Assembly (NCBI GenBank): GCA_017508895.1
Contig: JAFWRA010000038.1
Location: 1 to 40,694 of the forward strand
Source: Bacteroidales bacterium
GTDB taxonomy: Bacteria > Bacteroidota > Bacteroidia > Bacteroidales > F082
DNA: 40,694 nt
Direction: 5' to 3'
This document shows positions 7,218-17,036 of the stretch, piece after piece (position 1 is the first letter of the stretch; the number at the start of each line of letters is the position of its first letter). The position numbers and the translations under genes were made by a program. Under the pieces are notes generated by a model, which did no database searches, was not told where the DNA came from, and was given only the letters and a program-made list of their open reading frames with translations.

Positions 7218-9524
7218 ATGAGATATTTGCGGCATTTCTTGTTCATCCTAGTCGTGACAGTATGCGGAAACCTCACGGCCCAAAGCAGCCAAAACGACTT
7301 GGAGCAACTCATGCGTAGCCGTGGGGAGTATTATTTTACCCTCACGGTCAGCCAACCCTCAGAAATCCAAGCCGTCAGCGACCTTTGCTCCGTTGACGGC
7401 ACCGATGGCCGAACCATAGTATGCTTTGCCAACCAAAACGAGTATGAGATTTTGCTCGAAAAAGGCTATCAGCCTCATTTGCTGGTCCCACCCTCGTTGC
7501 TCGAAACGCCCATCATGTGGGACGGCAGCCAGCGTGAGACCTACGATTGGGACGCTTATCCTACTTACGAGGCTTACGAAAATATGATGCAGCAGTTTGC
7601 CGCTGAGCACCCCGACCGTTGCACCTATTTTGAACTTGGCACCTTGGCCAGCGGGCGCAAACTCATGTTCTGTCGCATCAACAACGGGCAACCCGACGGT
7701 AAGCCGAAGTTCCTCTACACCTCGACCATGCACGGCAACGAAACGACCGGTTTCATGCTGATGCTCCGCCTCATCGACGAACTTTGCTCAAGCAATGACG
7801 ACCGCATTTTAAACTTAGTCAACAACTTGGACATCTTCATCTGCCCCAACACCAACCCCGACGGCACCTATTACGGTGGCAACCAAAGTGTCCAAGGTGC
7901 CCGCCGCAACAATGCCAATGACCTTGACCTTAACCGTCACTATCCCGACTTCGACAAAGGTCCCCATCCCGACAATGAATGGTGCTATCAAGATGAAACC
8001 CTTTGGTTGATGAACCTTGCGCAAGACTATAAGTTCACCATGGCTGCCAACTTTCATACTGGCTCCGAAGTGGTGAACTATCCTTGGGACACCCATCCCT
8101 CGCTCCACGCCGACGACGATTGGTGGAAATTGGTCTGCCACGAATACGCCGACCAATGCCACGAATGGGACACCAACTACATGAACATGCAGCACCAAGA
8201 CGCCGATCATGGTATCATCAACGGTTACCAATGGTACACCATTTCGGGTAGCCGTCAGGACTACATGAACTACTATGCCCAATGCCGCGAAGTGACGATT
8301 GAGACCTCCAACGTTTACATCCCCAATGCCTCGACGATGCCCATGTACTGGAACTACAACCACAACAGCATGTTGAGCTACATGGAGCAGTGCCTCAATG
8401 GCATCCATGGCACCATCACCGATGCCGAAACAGGCGAGGCGATTGAAGCCACCATCAGCATTGAGGGGCACGACCATCATGGTTCGGAAGTGAGTTCACA
8501 TCTGCCAGCGGGCGACTATCACCGACCCATCAAAGGTGGCACCTACGCCGTCACCTATTCAGCCTATGGCTATGAACCTCAAACGATCACCCTCACCGTA
8601 AACGACAACGAGGCCATCACACAAGATGTGCAACTTACACCTATCTCCGACACCCCTGTGCTGGCCAACTTTGAAGCCGAAAGGGAATTGCTCACAGTGG
8701 GGGCGTCAATGAAGTTCAGAGACCACAGCCAAGGGTTGCGCATCGTCAGCTGGGCATGGCAGTTTGAAGGCGGCACACCAGCCACTTCCACTGAGCGTAA
8801 TCCTGTTGTGACCTACGAAGAGTCTGGGACGTTCGATGTCACGCTCACTGTTACCGATGCCAGCGGGCAAACCCATACCATCACGAAAAACGAGTGTATT
8901 GATGTCTACCACGCCATTCCCATGCACAATGCAGACATCACCCTTCCCGATTGTCGAGGGTTATTGCTACCCTCCGGTGGCGACTGTGGGCATTATGGAG
9001 GCAATGAGAACTACAAACTGACCGTACGCCCTGATAGCAGCGGCAAATATGTCAGCGTCACTTTCCTTAAGTTCAAGACCCAACCTAACGCTGACGTGCT
9101 TTCCATCTATGACGGCGCCTCCATAAACTGCCCACTCATCGGCAGGTACTCGGGTTCGGAGCTACCCGACAGCATCACGGCAACCAATCCCTTAGGTGCC
9201 TTGACCTTCACATTCAGTTCCGACACCTACATCAACTTCTTCGGTTGGTTGGCCACGTTAACCTGCATCGGAGGAGAATCTGTAGATGAAAACTTTGACG
9301 AGCGTGCCTTGGTCTATCCTAACCCATGCAAGAACAGCTTCACAATTGAGGCCGATGAATACTCCAACTATAAGCTATACAACAGCATCGGACAACTCAT
9401 CCAATCGGGAAGCTGCCAAGGCAAGACCGAGATTGACACCCATTGTCTGCTTCAAGGCATCTATTTCCTAGTACTCAATGGTGAAAGCGGGAACCGAGTC
9501 GAAAAACTGGTCATAGAAAAATAA
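7218..9524 (+). CDS. Second secreted M14 carboxypeptidase, tandem paralogue
   Basis: This 768-residue protein is a clear paralogue of its upstream neighbour, starting 8 bp after it. It has a signal peptide (1-22), M14 zinc ligands H172, E175 and H280, catalytic Glu362 (VTIET), a regulatory-like domain (about 395-475), a PKD domain (about 480-562), a CUB-like domain (about 570-685) and a T9SS tail from about 695. It lacks the second PKD/Ig-like domain, which accounts for the shorter length. The active site looks intact, so both copies are probably active. Divergence in the loop after YPDFDKGPHPDN suggests different substrate choice. Confidence 0.9.
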   Translation: MRYLRHFLFILVVTVCGNLTAQSSQNDLEQLMRSRGEYYFTLTVSQPSEIQAVSDLCSVDGTDGRTIVCFANQNEYEILLEKGYQPHLLVPPSLLETPIMWDGSQRETYDWDAYPTYEAYENMMQQFAAEHPDRCTYFELGTLASGRKLMFCRINNGQPDGKPKFLYTSTMHGNETTGFMLMLRLIDELCSSNDDRILNLVNNLDIFICPNTNPDGTYYGGNQSVQGARRNNANDLDLNRHYPDFDKGPHPDNEWCYQDETLWLMNLAQDYKFTMAANFHTGSEVVNYPWDTHPSLHADDDWWKLVCHEYADQCHEWDTNYMNMQHQDADHGIINGYQWYTISGSRQDYMNYYAQCREVTIETSNVYIPNASTMPMYWNYNHNSMLSYMEQCLNGIHGTITDAETGEAIEATISIEGHDHHGSEVSSHLPAGDYHRPIKGGTYAVTYSAYGYEPQTITLTVNDNEAITQDVQLTPISDTPVLANFEAERELLTVGASMKFRDHSQGLRIVSWAWQFEGGTPATSTERNPVVTYEESGTFDVTLTVTDASGQTHTITKNECIDVYHAIPMHNADITLPDCRGLLLPSGGDCGHYGGNENYKLTVRPDSSGKYVSVTFLKFKTQPNADVLSIYDGASINCPLIGRYSGSELPDSITATNPLGALTFTFSSDTYINFFGWLATLTCIGGESVDENFDERALVYPNPCKNSFTIEADEYSNYKLYNSIGQLIQSGSCQGKTEIDTHCLLQGIYFLVLNGESGNRVEKLVIEK

Positions 9525-9559
9525 TAGGGGAAAACACTCGTTAATAACACAAAAATGAG

Positions 9560-9567
9560 TAATTTTG
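9560..9567 (+). promoter_or_regulatory. -7 box for the bamD operon
   Basis: TAATTTTG lies seven bases before the bamD ATG at 9575, giving a very short 5' leader. Confidence 0.5.
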
Positions 9568-9574
9568 CAGCCCG

Positions 9575-10372
9575 ATGAAAAATAGGCTTTTGATATTGTC
9601 ACTTTTGGCTTTTGTAGCCTTCACCTCATGCAACGACTTCAACCGTTTGGTGAAAAGCACCGACAACGAAATGAAGTACGAAGTTGCGGTAGACTATTAC
9701 GAGCGAGGCGACTACAACCATGCCCTGCAGCTGTTTGACCTGCTGCAAGCCTCGTTCCGCAACACCCCGAGAGGTGAATCCATCACTTACAAGACCGCCT
9801 TGTGCTATTATCATCAGGACGACTATGAAATCGCGGGCTACTACTTCAACCGTTTCGTTCAGACCTATCCCTTTTCCAGAGACGCCGAAAAAGCCGCTTT
9901 CATGCAAGCCTATTGCAGCTATTTGCTTTCGCCAGAACCTGGATTGGACCAAACCAACACGTTCAATGCCATCAAACAACTGAACAACTTCGCCGAACGG
10001 TATCCCAACAGCGACAGTCTTAATCGCGTCAACCAACTGCTGACCAACCTCAACGACAAATTGGAGGAAAAAGACTACAACATCTGCCGATTGTTTTACC
10101 GCATGGAGAACTACAGTGCGGCTATCACCTCGTTTGAGAACATGCTGAAGAAGTATCCCAACACCACACACCGCGAGGAAATCATTTTCGACATGGCCAA
10201 AACCTATTACGACTATGCCGAGAACAGCGTGGCCGAAAAACAGCGTGAGCGTTATGAGTCGTGCATCGAACAATGCAATGCACTCTCTTATCTCTATCCA
10301 GAGAGCAAACACTTCAACGATGTCCAAAACATCGCTACCAAAGCAAGAAAGAAATTAGAAAACATCAAATAA
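9575..10372 (+). CDS. bamD: Outer membrane assembly lipoprotein BamD
   Basis: BamD is the TPR lipoprotein of the BAM complex that folds beta-barrel proteins into the outer membrane. The 265-residue product has a lipoprotein signal with lipobox FTSC (Cys19) and repeated TPR helices (YYERGDYNHALQLF, YYHQDDYEIAGYYF, RMENYSAAITSF). The motif CYYHQDDYEIAGYYFNRF and the paired TPRs are typical of Bacteroidota BamD. It is the first gene of a cluster with rpoZ, DUF4835 and recN, and the rpoZ start is only 3 bp after its stop. Confidence 0.9.
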   Translation: MKNRLLILSLLAFVAFTSCNDFNRLVKSTDNEMKYEVAVDYYERGDYNHALQLFDLLQASFRNTPRGESITYKTALCYYHQDDYEIAGYYFNRFVQTYPFSRDAEKAAFMQAYCSYLLSPEPGLDQTNTFNAIKQLNNFAERYPNSDSLNRVNQLLTNLNDKLEEKDYNICRLFYRMENYSAAITSFENMLKKYPNTTHREEIIFDMAKTYYDYAENSVAEKQRERYESCIEQCNALSYLYPESKHFNDVQNIATKARKKLENIK

Positions 10373-10374
10373 CC

Positions 10375-10713
10375 ATGGATTTCAAGAAAATCAAAACGGA
10401 AACGACGGTTGTCACCCGTCAGAAAGACCAGTTCTACAAAGGCACCGGCAACATCTACGAGACCGTGGCCATCCTGTCCATCAGAGCCAACCAGATTGCT
10501 TCTGAGATGAAGGCTGAACTCAACGAAAAAATTGAGTCGTTCGCCTCGGCCACCAACGACAGTCTGGAAGAAGTGTTCGAAAACAAGGAACAAATCGAAA
10601 TCGCCAAGTTCTACGAACGTCTACCCAAGCCCACGTTGATTGCCATCCACGAATTCCTTCACGACCAGATCTACTTCCGCAATCCCGCAAAAGAGAATCA
10701 GGAAGCATTCTGA
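10375..10713 (+). CDS. rpoZ: RNA polymerase omega subunit, Bacteroidota type
   Basis: The 112-residue protein matches the divergent omega/RPB6-like family found after bamD in Bacteroidota. It has an N-terminal strand region (TVVTRQKDQFYKGTGNIYETV), the helix AILSIRANQIASEMKAELNEKIESF typical of omega proteins, and a family-specific C-terminal extension (LPKPTLIAIHEFLHDQIYF). Omega helps assemble and stabilise RNA polymerase. The assignment rests on this family pattern and the gene neighbourhood. Confidence 0.8.
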   Translation: MDFKKIKTETTVVTRQKDQFYKGTGNIYETVAILSIRANQIASEMKAELNEKIESFASATNDSLEEVFENKEQIEIAKFYERLPKPTLIAIHEFLHDQIYFRNPAKENQEAF

Positions 10714-10741
10714 TCCAAGACCACGAAAAAAGGGAGAAGCC

Positions 10742-11659
10742 ATGAAAAGACACTTTGCTACACTAATCACATTTATCTGCTGCCTGCTGAGCTTCCACAC
10801 CTTGCAAGCCCAGGAGCTGCAATGCGATGTGCGTGTCAGTTCTGCCAAGATTCCTGGCAGCGACAAGACCATCTACCAAAACCTGCAGACCTCTCTCTTT
10901 GAGTTCATCAACAACACGAAATTCACGGAAATCAACTTCAGGCAAGCGGAAAAAATCGAATGCTCTATACTCGTGGACATGCTCACTAGAGAGAGCAACA
11001 ACTTCACGGCTGAAATCAATGTGGCATTACGCCGTCCGGTCTACAAGACGAACTACAGCACCCCGTTGTTCAACTACATCGACCGCAAGTTCTTCTTCGA
11101 GTATACCGACGGACAGACCCTCGACTTCAACCCCAGCACCTACATTTCCAACATTACAAGTACCATTGGGTTTTACGTGTATGTCATGCTTGGTCTCGAC
11201 TTCGACAGTTTCTCCCCCAACGGAGGCGACCCCTTCTTTGCCATCGCTGAGACGATTGCCAACGCCGCACCACAAGATGTAGGGGCTGATAACGGATGGA
11301 GTTCATCAGGTCGCCAAAACCGTCACGCCATCATCAGTGACATCAACAATGCAACCTACCAGCCTTTGCGCCAGTTCCTTTATGACTATCACCGCACCGG
11401 CTTGGATGTGATGGCTGAGCACCCAGATCAAGGCCGCGAAGCCATACTCGGCGCCATCTCCAACCTCAGAGCAGTGTATGACCGCAACCCCATGTGCTAC
11501 TTCCTGCAGCTCATCATCGAGAGCAAACGCGATGAAATCATCCAAGTCTTCTCGCAAGGCGAGATGAAAATCAGAACCGAAGCCGCCAACATCCTGAAAG
11601 CCATCGACCCCTCACAATCGTCGAGATACGATGAGATGCTGCAAAACAAAGGCTTCTAA
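10742..11659 (+). CDS. DUF4835 family exported protein (often annotated PorD)
   Basis: The 305-residue product has a signal peptide (MKRHFATLITFICCLLSFHTLQAQ) and then a compact periplasmic domain. The sequence ELQCDVRVSSAKIPGSDK is a family hallmark. This family sits just before recN across Bacteroidota and some annotation sources link it to T9SS as PorD. I cannot confirm that role from sequence. The window does encode three T9SS cargo proteins. The start is the ATG at 10742, preceded by a purine-rich GGGAGAAG sequence. Confidence 0.75.
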   Translation: MKRHFATLITFICCLLSFHTLQAQELQCDVRVSSAKIPGSDKTIYQNLQTSLFEFINNTKFTEINFRQAEKIECSILVDMLTRESNNFTAEINVALRRPVYKTNYSTPLFNYIDRKFFFEYTDGQTLDFNPSTYISNITSTIGFYVYVMLGLDFDSFSPNGGDPFFAIAETIANAAPQDVGADNGWSSSGRQNRHAIISDINNATYQPLRQFLYDYHRTGLDVMAEHPDQGREAILGAISNLRAVYDRNPMCYFLQLIIESKRDEIIQVFSQGEMKIRTEAANILKAIDPSQSSRYDEMLQNKGF

Positions 11660-11673
11660 CAAGTCCTTCTTCA

Positions 11674-13326
11674 ATGCTCAAGCAACTGCACATCAGTAAT
11701 TACGCCCTGATTGACGAACTGAGTGTCGGTTTTGAGACTGGTTTCAATGTCATTACCGGCGAAACTGGCGCGGGCAAGTCCATCTTGCTCGGCGCATTGG
11801 GTTTTGCCTTGGGCGACCGTGCCGACACAGGCGTGCTCTACGACAAGGACAAGAAATGCGTGGTGGAAGCCCAATTTGCACTGGATGACGAAAACCTGAA
11901 GCCCCTGTTTGAGGAAAATGACCTCGACTTTGAGGCCGAGTGCATCTTTCGCCGTGAACTCAACCCGCAGAAGAAAAGCCGTGCTTTCATCAACGACACG
12001 CCCGTGGCTTTGCAGATCATGAAAGAGATTGGAAGCCAACTGGTCGACATCCATTCACAGCACGACTCCCTTCTACTCACCAATGCCGATTTTCAACTGA
12101 AACTGTTGGACGAAATCGCGCAAAATAGCGAGTTGATGGCCGAATACCAGACCGAATACGGCCACTACAATGCCCTCAAGCGTAAGCTGAACGAGCTGAA
12201 GGATATGGCGACCAAAAACACTGCCGAGAACGACTACCTGAAATTCCAGTTGGACGAACTCGACAAAGCCGACCTGAAGGAAGGCGAATATGCCGACATC
12301 GAACAGACCCTCAGCGTGATGGAGAATGCAGAGGAAATCAAGACCTTGCTCGTCACCGCCAACGGGCTGATGGACGACTCGGAGAACGCCATCTTGGGAC
12401 AAGTCAACGCACTGACCTCAACGCTGCAAAGGATGAAGCACCTGTTGCCCGACACAGAGGAGTTAGCCGAACGCGTCGAGAACCTGAAGGTGGAGCTGAA
12501 AGACATCGCCTACGACCTGCGCCGCAAGGAAGACGAGACCCAATTCGACGAAGGGCAGCTGCAAAGCCTTCAGGAACGCTACGACCTGCTCAGCCGCCTG
12601 ATGATGAAACACCGCGTCGGCAGTTTTGAGGAGCTCATCGCCTTGCGCGACAGCCTGAAGGAAAAGGTGAATGCCTTCGAGAATATCGACGAGGCCATCG
12701 CCCAAGCCGAAAAAGAGCTGAAAACCTGCGAAAAACAACTATCGAGGCTTGCCAAGGCGCTGCACGACAAACGTTGCCAAGCCGCAGTGGCTTTTGGTGA
12801 GAAAGTCATGGTATTGGTACGGCAGTTGGCCATGCCCTTTGCCCAGTTCCAAGTCAGCGTGGAAAGCCAAGCCAACTTTGGCAGCAAGGGCAGTGACGAA
12901 ATCCGTTTCCTCTTCTCCGCCAATAAAGGCATTGCCCCCGACGACATCCGTCGTGTGGCCTCGGGCGGCGAGTTATCAAGATTGATGCTCTCCATCAAGA
13001 GCGCCGTTTCGGACTACAACTACATCCCTACCCTTATCTTCGACGAAATCGACACGGGCGTTTCGGGCGAGGTGGCCGCCAAAATAGGAGGCATCATGCG
13101 ACAAATGGGCAACGCGTTGCAACTCATCTCCATCACCCACCTGCCCCAGGTGGCCAGCCAGGCTGAGCACCATTACTTCATTTACAAGGACAACGAAGGC
13201 GAACGCACGCAATCGCACATTCGCCTGTTGGATTCCAAGGAGCGCATCCAGGAAATCGCTAAGATGCTCAGCAATGACCAAGTCACGCCTGAAGCGATAA
13301 AGGCTGCTGAAGTACTTATAAAATAA
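11674..13326 (+). CDS. recN: DNA repair ATPase RecN
   Basis: RecN is an SMC-like ATPase that helps recombinational repair of double-strand breaks. The 550-residue protein has Walker A GETGAGKS (29-36), a long coiled-coil middle (about 150-370), the ABC signature ASGGELSRLML (about 429-439), Walker B LIFDEIDTG (about 453-461) and the switch-histidine region ITHLPQVA. Length and motifs are complete. It begins 14 bp after the DUF4835 gene and ends the cluster. Confidence 0.95.
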   Translation: MLKQLHISNYALIDELSVGFETGFNVITGETGAGKSILLGALGFALGDRADTGVLYDKDKKCVVEAQFALDDENLKPLFEENDLDFEAECIFRRELNPQKKSRAFINDTPVALQIMKEIGSQLVDIHSQHDSLLLTNADFQLKLLDEIAQNSELMAEYQTEYGHYNALKRKLNELKDMATKNTAENDYLKFQLDELDKADLKEGEYADIEQTLSVMENAEEIKTLLVTANGLMDDSENAILGQVNALTSTLQRMKHLLPDTEELAERVENLKVELKDIAYDLRRKEDETQFDEGQLQSLQERYDLLSRLMMKHRVGSFEELIALRDSLKEKVNAFENIDEAIAQAEKELKTCEKQLSRLAKALHDKRCQAAVAFGEKVMVLVRQLAMPFAQFQVSVESQANFGSKGSDEIRFLFSANKGIAPDDIRRVASGGELSRLMLSIKSAVSDYNYIPTLIFDEIDTGVSGEVAAKIGGIMRQMGNALQLISITHLPQVASQAEHHYFIYKDNEGERTQSHIRLLDSKERIQEIAKMLSNDQVTPEAIKAAEVLIK

Positions 13327-13408
13327 TAATTCCGTTTCATACAATATTTTTCCTGTTTTGCTGTTAAAATAGCGAATATCGATATTGTATCATCAAAACA
13401 CCCATCCA

Positions 13409-14632
13409 ATGAAAAAGATTATTTTGATTGCCATCGCTGTCATGATGGTATTAGTAAGCTGCAAAAAAGAGCCCAAAGCTAACGACAACCCAAGAGCTGA
13501 CATCCAATTGACCAATACCGAGAGACAGTTGGTCAGCGACAACAACGACTTCGCCTTCAACCTTTTCCGCACTGCACAAAACGAGGGGAGCCAAATCATT
13601 TCGCCACTGAGCATCACCTACTCGTTGGGAATGCTCAACAACGGAGCTGTCGGCCAAACCCAACAGGAAATCAATACCGTACTTGGTTTTGGCGACACTG
13701 GAGCGGATGCCATCAATGACTTCTGCAAAAAGATGCTTACCGAGGCACCTTCCCTCGATAAAATGACCAAGGTGATGATTGCCAACACCATCTTTGTCAA
13801 CAGTGGCCAAGGCTACGAGCTGAAACCTCCTTTCGTGGAAAAAGCCAACACCTATTACGATGCCAAGCCCGAATCGCGCGACTTCAAAGACGGCCGTACA
13901 CTCGATGTCATCAACCAATGGGCCAGCGACCACACCGAACAAATGATCAAGAAAGCCCTTGAGGAAAACGAATTCGATCCCGAGGCGGTGAGTTATCTGC
14001 TCAATGCCATCTATTTCAAAGGTGAATGGAGCATGAAATTCAAAAAGAACGAGACCAAGGATGAGCCCTTCAACAATGGCAACAAGGTGCCGATGATGCA
14101 TCAGGAATGTGAACTCTCCTATGCTGACAACGACACCTACCAATCACTCAACCTGCCCTACGGCAACGGTGCCTATTGCATGACCGTCATGCTGCCACAC
14201 GAAGGCAAGACCACAGATGACATCCTTAGCCAATTGAACGGACAAAGCTGGAATGATAACCTCCATCAGATGTACACCCACATCGTCGACGTAAAACTTC
14301 CCCGTTTCGAGACCAACACCAACTTGAATTTGGTGGAAATCATGTCAAGACTTGGTATGCCGACTGCTTTTGCCCCCAACCAAGCCCAATTCGACGAGTT
14401 TTGCAACGTTCCCACTTATATCGAACTCATGAAACAAGTGGCCAAAATAAAATTGGATGAAGAAGGCACTGAGGCTGCTGCAGTTACGGTAACAGGCATG
14501 ACCAACACTTCTGTTGGAGAAGAGCCAGAGCTGCCCTACGCCGTGTTTCACGCCGATCGTAGCTTTCTCTATGTAATCAGCGAGCAATCAACAGGGGCCA
14601 TTTTCTTCATCGGAAAATACACTGGGAAATAA
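13409..14632 (+). CDS. Serpin, lipoprotein-anchored protease inhibitor
   Basis: Serpins trap proteases by a suicide mechanism. The 407-residue product starts with a lipoprotein signal (lipobox LVSC, Cys18), so it should be membrane-anchored and possibly surface exposed. It has a full serpin fold: NDFAFNLFRTA, SPLSITYSLGMLNNGA, NAIYFKGEWSMKF and the C-terminal FIGKYTGK. The hinge EEGTEAAAVT fits the inhibitory consensus. Counting from P15 Gly353 puts P1-P1' at Thr367-Ser368. It resembles Tannerella miropin, a known lipoprotein serpin. It converges on a C10 protease gene, but that protease is not shown to be its target. Confidence 0.92.
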   Translation: MKKIILIAIAVMMVLVSCKKEPKANDNPRADIQLTNTERQLVSDNNDFAFNLFRTAQNEGSQIISPLSITYSLGMLNNGAVGQTQQEINTVLGFGDTGADAINDFCKKMLTEAPSLDKMTKVMIANTIFVNSGQGYELKPPFVEKANTYYDAKPESRDFKDGRTLDVINQWASDHTEQMIKKALEENEFDPEAVSYLLNAIYFKGEWSMKFKKNETKDEPFNNGNKVPMMHQECELSYADNDTYQSLNLPYGNGAYCMTVMLPHEGKTTDDILSQLNGQSWNDNLHQMYTHIVDVKLPRFETNTNLNLVEIMSRLGMPTAFAPNQAQFDEFCNVPTYIELMKQVAKIKLDEEGTEAAAVTVTGMTNTSVGEEPELPYAVFHADRSFLYVISEQSTGAIFFIGKYTGK

Positions 14633-14655
14633 TCCTCAACGACTCCTGAACACGA

Positions 14656-14695
14656 CAGAAAACGCTGCCAAATGATAGTTTGACAGCGTTTTCTG
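14656..14695. terminator. Bidirectional terminator between serpin and C10 protease
   Basis: Perfect 12-bp arms (CAGAAAACGCTG and CAGCGTTTTCTG) lie between the converging genes. AT-rich arm ends give U-rich RNA on either strand, so it can stop transcription from both sides. Confidence 0.75.
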
Positions 14696-14725
14696 TGTAT
14701 TTCCTTCTAGGAAGCCCTAACTTAA

Positions 14726-17011
14726 TCAGTTCTGTTTAATCAACTTCACCGTGGTTACGGCATCATTCTCATCCACGATACGGACGAAATACAAGCCCTG
14801 TGGCCAAGTTGCCACTTCGACAGTATTGTTCGCTCCTTGATACACCATTTGTCCCAAGACATCAAATGCCTTGACTTCCTTGATTTTGCCTTCGATAGTG
14901 AATCGATCCGACGCAGGATTAGGATAAAGCATCGGATAGGAGGTGCTTTCCGAAACCGATGTCACTTCGACCGTTACCGATGAAGGATCCGATTCACAAT
15001 ACTCGTTTGGACGCTCGTAAGTCACAAGCACGATATATTCCGTAGCACCGATCTCATTAGAGGCATCAAAATACGACCTCTGTGATGGATCTTCAATTTC
15101 AGCAATCACGGAAGGAGCATCATTCTCCTTTCTCAGTATTATATAACTCTGGAACTCATCGGTTCGGCCTTCCCAATCCCAAGTCAACAGAGCACCAAAT
15201 TCATCACTGCCATTCCACTGGTAAGTACCATTCAAATTAGAAACAGGCGGACAACCCATCGTACAATTAATCTCGTATTCGGTAATAACACCCACTTCGG
15301 GATAGCCATTTGAGGCCGCAATCAAGTTGTCGTCCCAGTCATAAATCTCGTATGACACTTCAGAAAGGCTACCGTGTGAATAGCATGTGTTGTCGTAAGT
15401 CCAAAAGAAAGTAGCGGTCTGGTATTTCGGCACAGGCACAATCAGCGAGGCAGAACCTCCATCCCACAAGCCCACCCGCTGCGAGACCTTGCCGCCATCA
15501 TCAAGCACGGCGATGAATGACATGTCCCAGCCGTTACCACCCGCATCGGACAACTCAAAACGCAAGTCACAATTGGTCCCCACCAACACGGTGTCGCGAG
15601 CCACCTTGCTCATCCCAGCAGCGTTCACTGAATACACCGTATAATAATAGGTGCCATACTCAAGGCCATAATCATCAAAATAAACCGCCTCGTCTGTCAC
15701 ATCCGTCATCATCTCAACCACTTCACCATCGCGCATGATGACAATTGTATCAATCTTCGAAAGAGCAGTCCCATTACGAGTTTCATAGACGGGATTGAAG
15801 GTCAGTTCCACCTCTCCATGATCGAAAACGGCACGAGCCTCTATGTTCTCCACCGCCTTTGGAGCATCATAATAATCGTCGGCAGGATGCAGGTTAAAGA
15901 CAGCATTGTGATACCAGGGGAAGGAATAGAATGTCAAATAAAAACCATCAATGGTGTAATAGCCGTTATCAAAACCAGCCCAACCCCAGTTGAGGTGGAA
16001 CATATAGAAATCGTCATAGCCATCAAGCACATAGGCATGGCCACCTGCATCCCCTTGTGAAGCATAATAGAGGGGCATTCCTGCATCCAAGTTATCGACC
16101 AGATCTTCTTCCCATTGGAATGAGTCATACTGATAACGGTGTTGCAAGTCAGGGCTATACCTAAAATACTCCTGCATGCTCGGGCCCACATTCTCCGAGT
16201 AGGCACCACTAGCATTGGCGCCATAGCCCATATCGACACTCACGCCAGCATGGTATTCCAACAAAGCCGTGGCATCCACTTCCGACTGCGGGCTGGCAAA
16301 GTCGAGGAAGTCGGGCATCAGCTCAAAGCGGTAGGTGGCATCTTCGAAATTGGCCTCTTGCCAGCCATAGTTGCCGTAATTGCTGTTGGCATTATAGCCA
16401 TGACTGCCCTGACCGTGACGCGGCCATTCCCAATAGCGCATGATTTGGCTCATCGTATTGGCCACACAGCCCGACTTGCAATGTCCACTGTAGACTGAAT
16501 TGGGGTCTTCGGGAGCCATGTTGTTGTAAAGGTCGGTCTGGTTCCAGATGGAAGACAAAAGCGGCTCTACACTGCGATTGGCTCTCCGACTGCTCAACTT
16601 ACCGGTTTCGGCAAGGCTGTTCCAGTCGGCAACGGCCTGTTCGGTACGCTCCTCGTTGTTGGCGAACATCTGGCTGAAGCCTGCCTTGTAGTTATCGAAG
16701 AAAGTCATCAGACCGTCGGGGAGTTGTGGAGTGAAATTGCTTTCGGTGGAATAGCCCAAGATGGGTTTGGCGCGGTCATCGGCACTGACGATGACGAAGC
16801 CCTTCGGCTGAACCCCGAAGACATAGAAGGCCGCCTGGCCATTGTCGGCGCAGGCCGTGTAAACCAAATCAGCCTTGGCCGACCTGATTTCAGTGTTGGT
16901 GTTCATAAACTTGATGCCCAGCGACTTGGCTGTATTGACATCAACCGGTTTGGCTTGAAGTCCGCCGAAAAACAGCGTGACCATCAGAAAGAATACAAAT
17001 GTACGTTTCAT
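14726..17011 (-). CDS. Secreted C10 (streptopain-type) cysteine protease with T9SS tail
   Basis: The 761-residue product starts at the ATG opening a signal peptide (1-20, ending LQA). An inhibitory propeptide of the Spi/pro-SpeB type (about 21-145) precedes the C10 domain, with catalytic Cys182 (SGCVAN) and His325 (GGHAYVLDGY), and the aromatic loop NWGWAGFDNGYY. Further domains include a fibronectin-like region and a beta-sandwich (NCDLRFELSDAGGNGW), then a T9SS tail (MLYPNPASDRF to VKLIKQN). It should be a secreted, self-activating endopeptidase. It is last in a minus-strand gene group and 26 bp after the zinc-ribbon gene. Confidence 0.9.
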   Translation of the reverse strand: MKRTFVFFLMVTLFFGGLQAKPVDVNTAKSLGIKFMNTNTEIRSAKADLVYTACADNGQAAFYVFGVQPKGFVIVSADDRAKPILGYSTESNFTPQLPDGLMTFFDNYKAGFSQMFANNEERTEQAVADWNSLAETGKLSSRRANRSVEPLLSSIWNQTDLYNNMAPEDPNSVYSGHCKSGCVANTMSQIMRYWEWPRHGQGSHGYNANSNYGNYGWQEANFEDATYRFELMPDFLDFASPQSEVDATALLEYHAGVSVDMGYGANASGAYSENVGPSMQEYFRYSPDLQHRYQYDSFQWEEDLVDNLDAGMPLYYASQGDAGGHAYVLDGYDDFYMFHLNWGWAGFDNGYYTIDGFYLTFYSFPWYHNAVFNLHPADDYYDAPKAVENIEARAVFDHGEVELTFNPVYETRNGTALSKIDTIVIMRDGEVVEMMTDVTDEAVYFDDYGLEYGTYYYTVYSVNAAGMSKVARDTVLVGTNCDLRFELSDAGGNGWDMSFIAVLDDGGKVSQRVGLWDGGSASLIVPVPKYQTATFFWTYDNTCYSHGSLSEVSYEIYDWDDNLIAASNGYPEVGVITEYEINCTMGCPPVSNLNGTYQWNGSDEFGALLTWDWEGRTDEFQSYIILRKENDAPSVIAEIEDPSQRSYFDASNEIGATEYIVLVTYERPNEYCESDPSSVTVEVTSVSESTSYPMLYPNPASDRFTIEGKIKEVKAFDVLGQMVYQGANNTVEVATWPQGLYFVRIVDENDAVTTVKLIKQN

Positions 17012-17036
17012 GATACTAGAATTTTTTGTTATTAGG

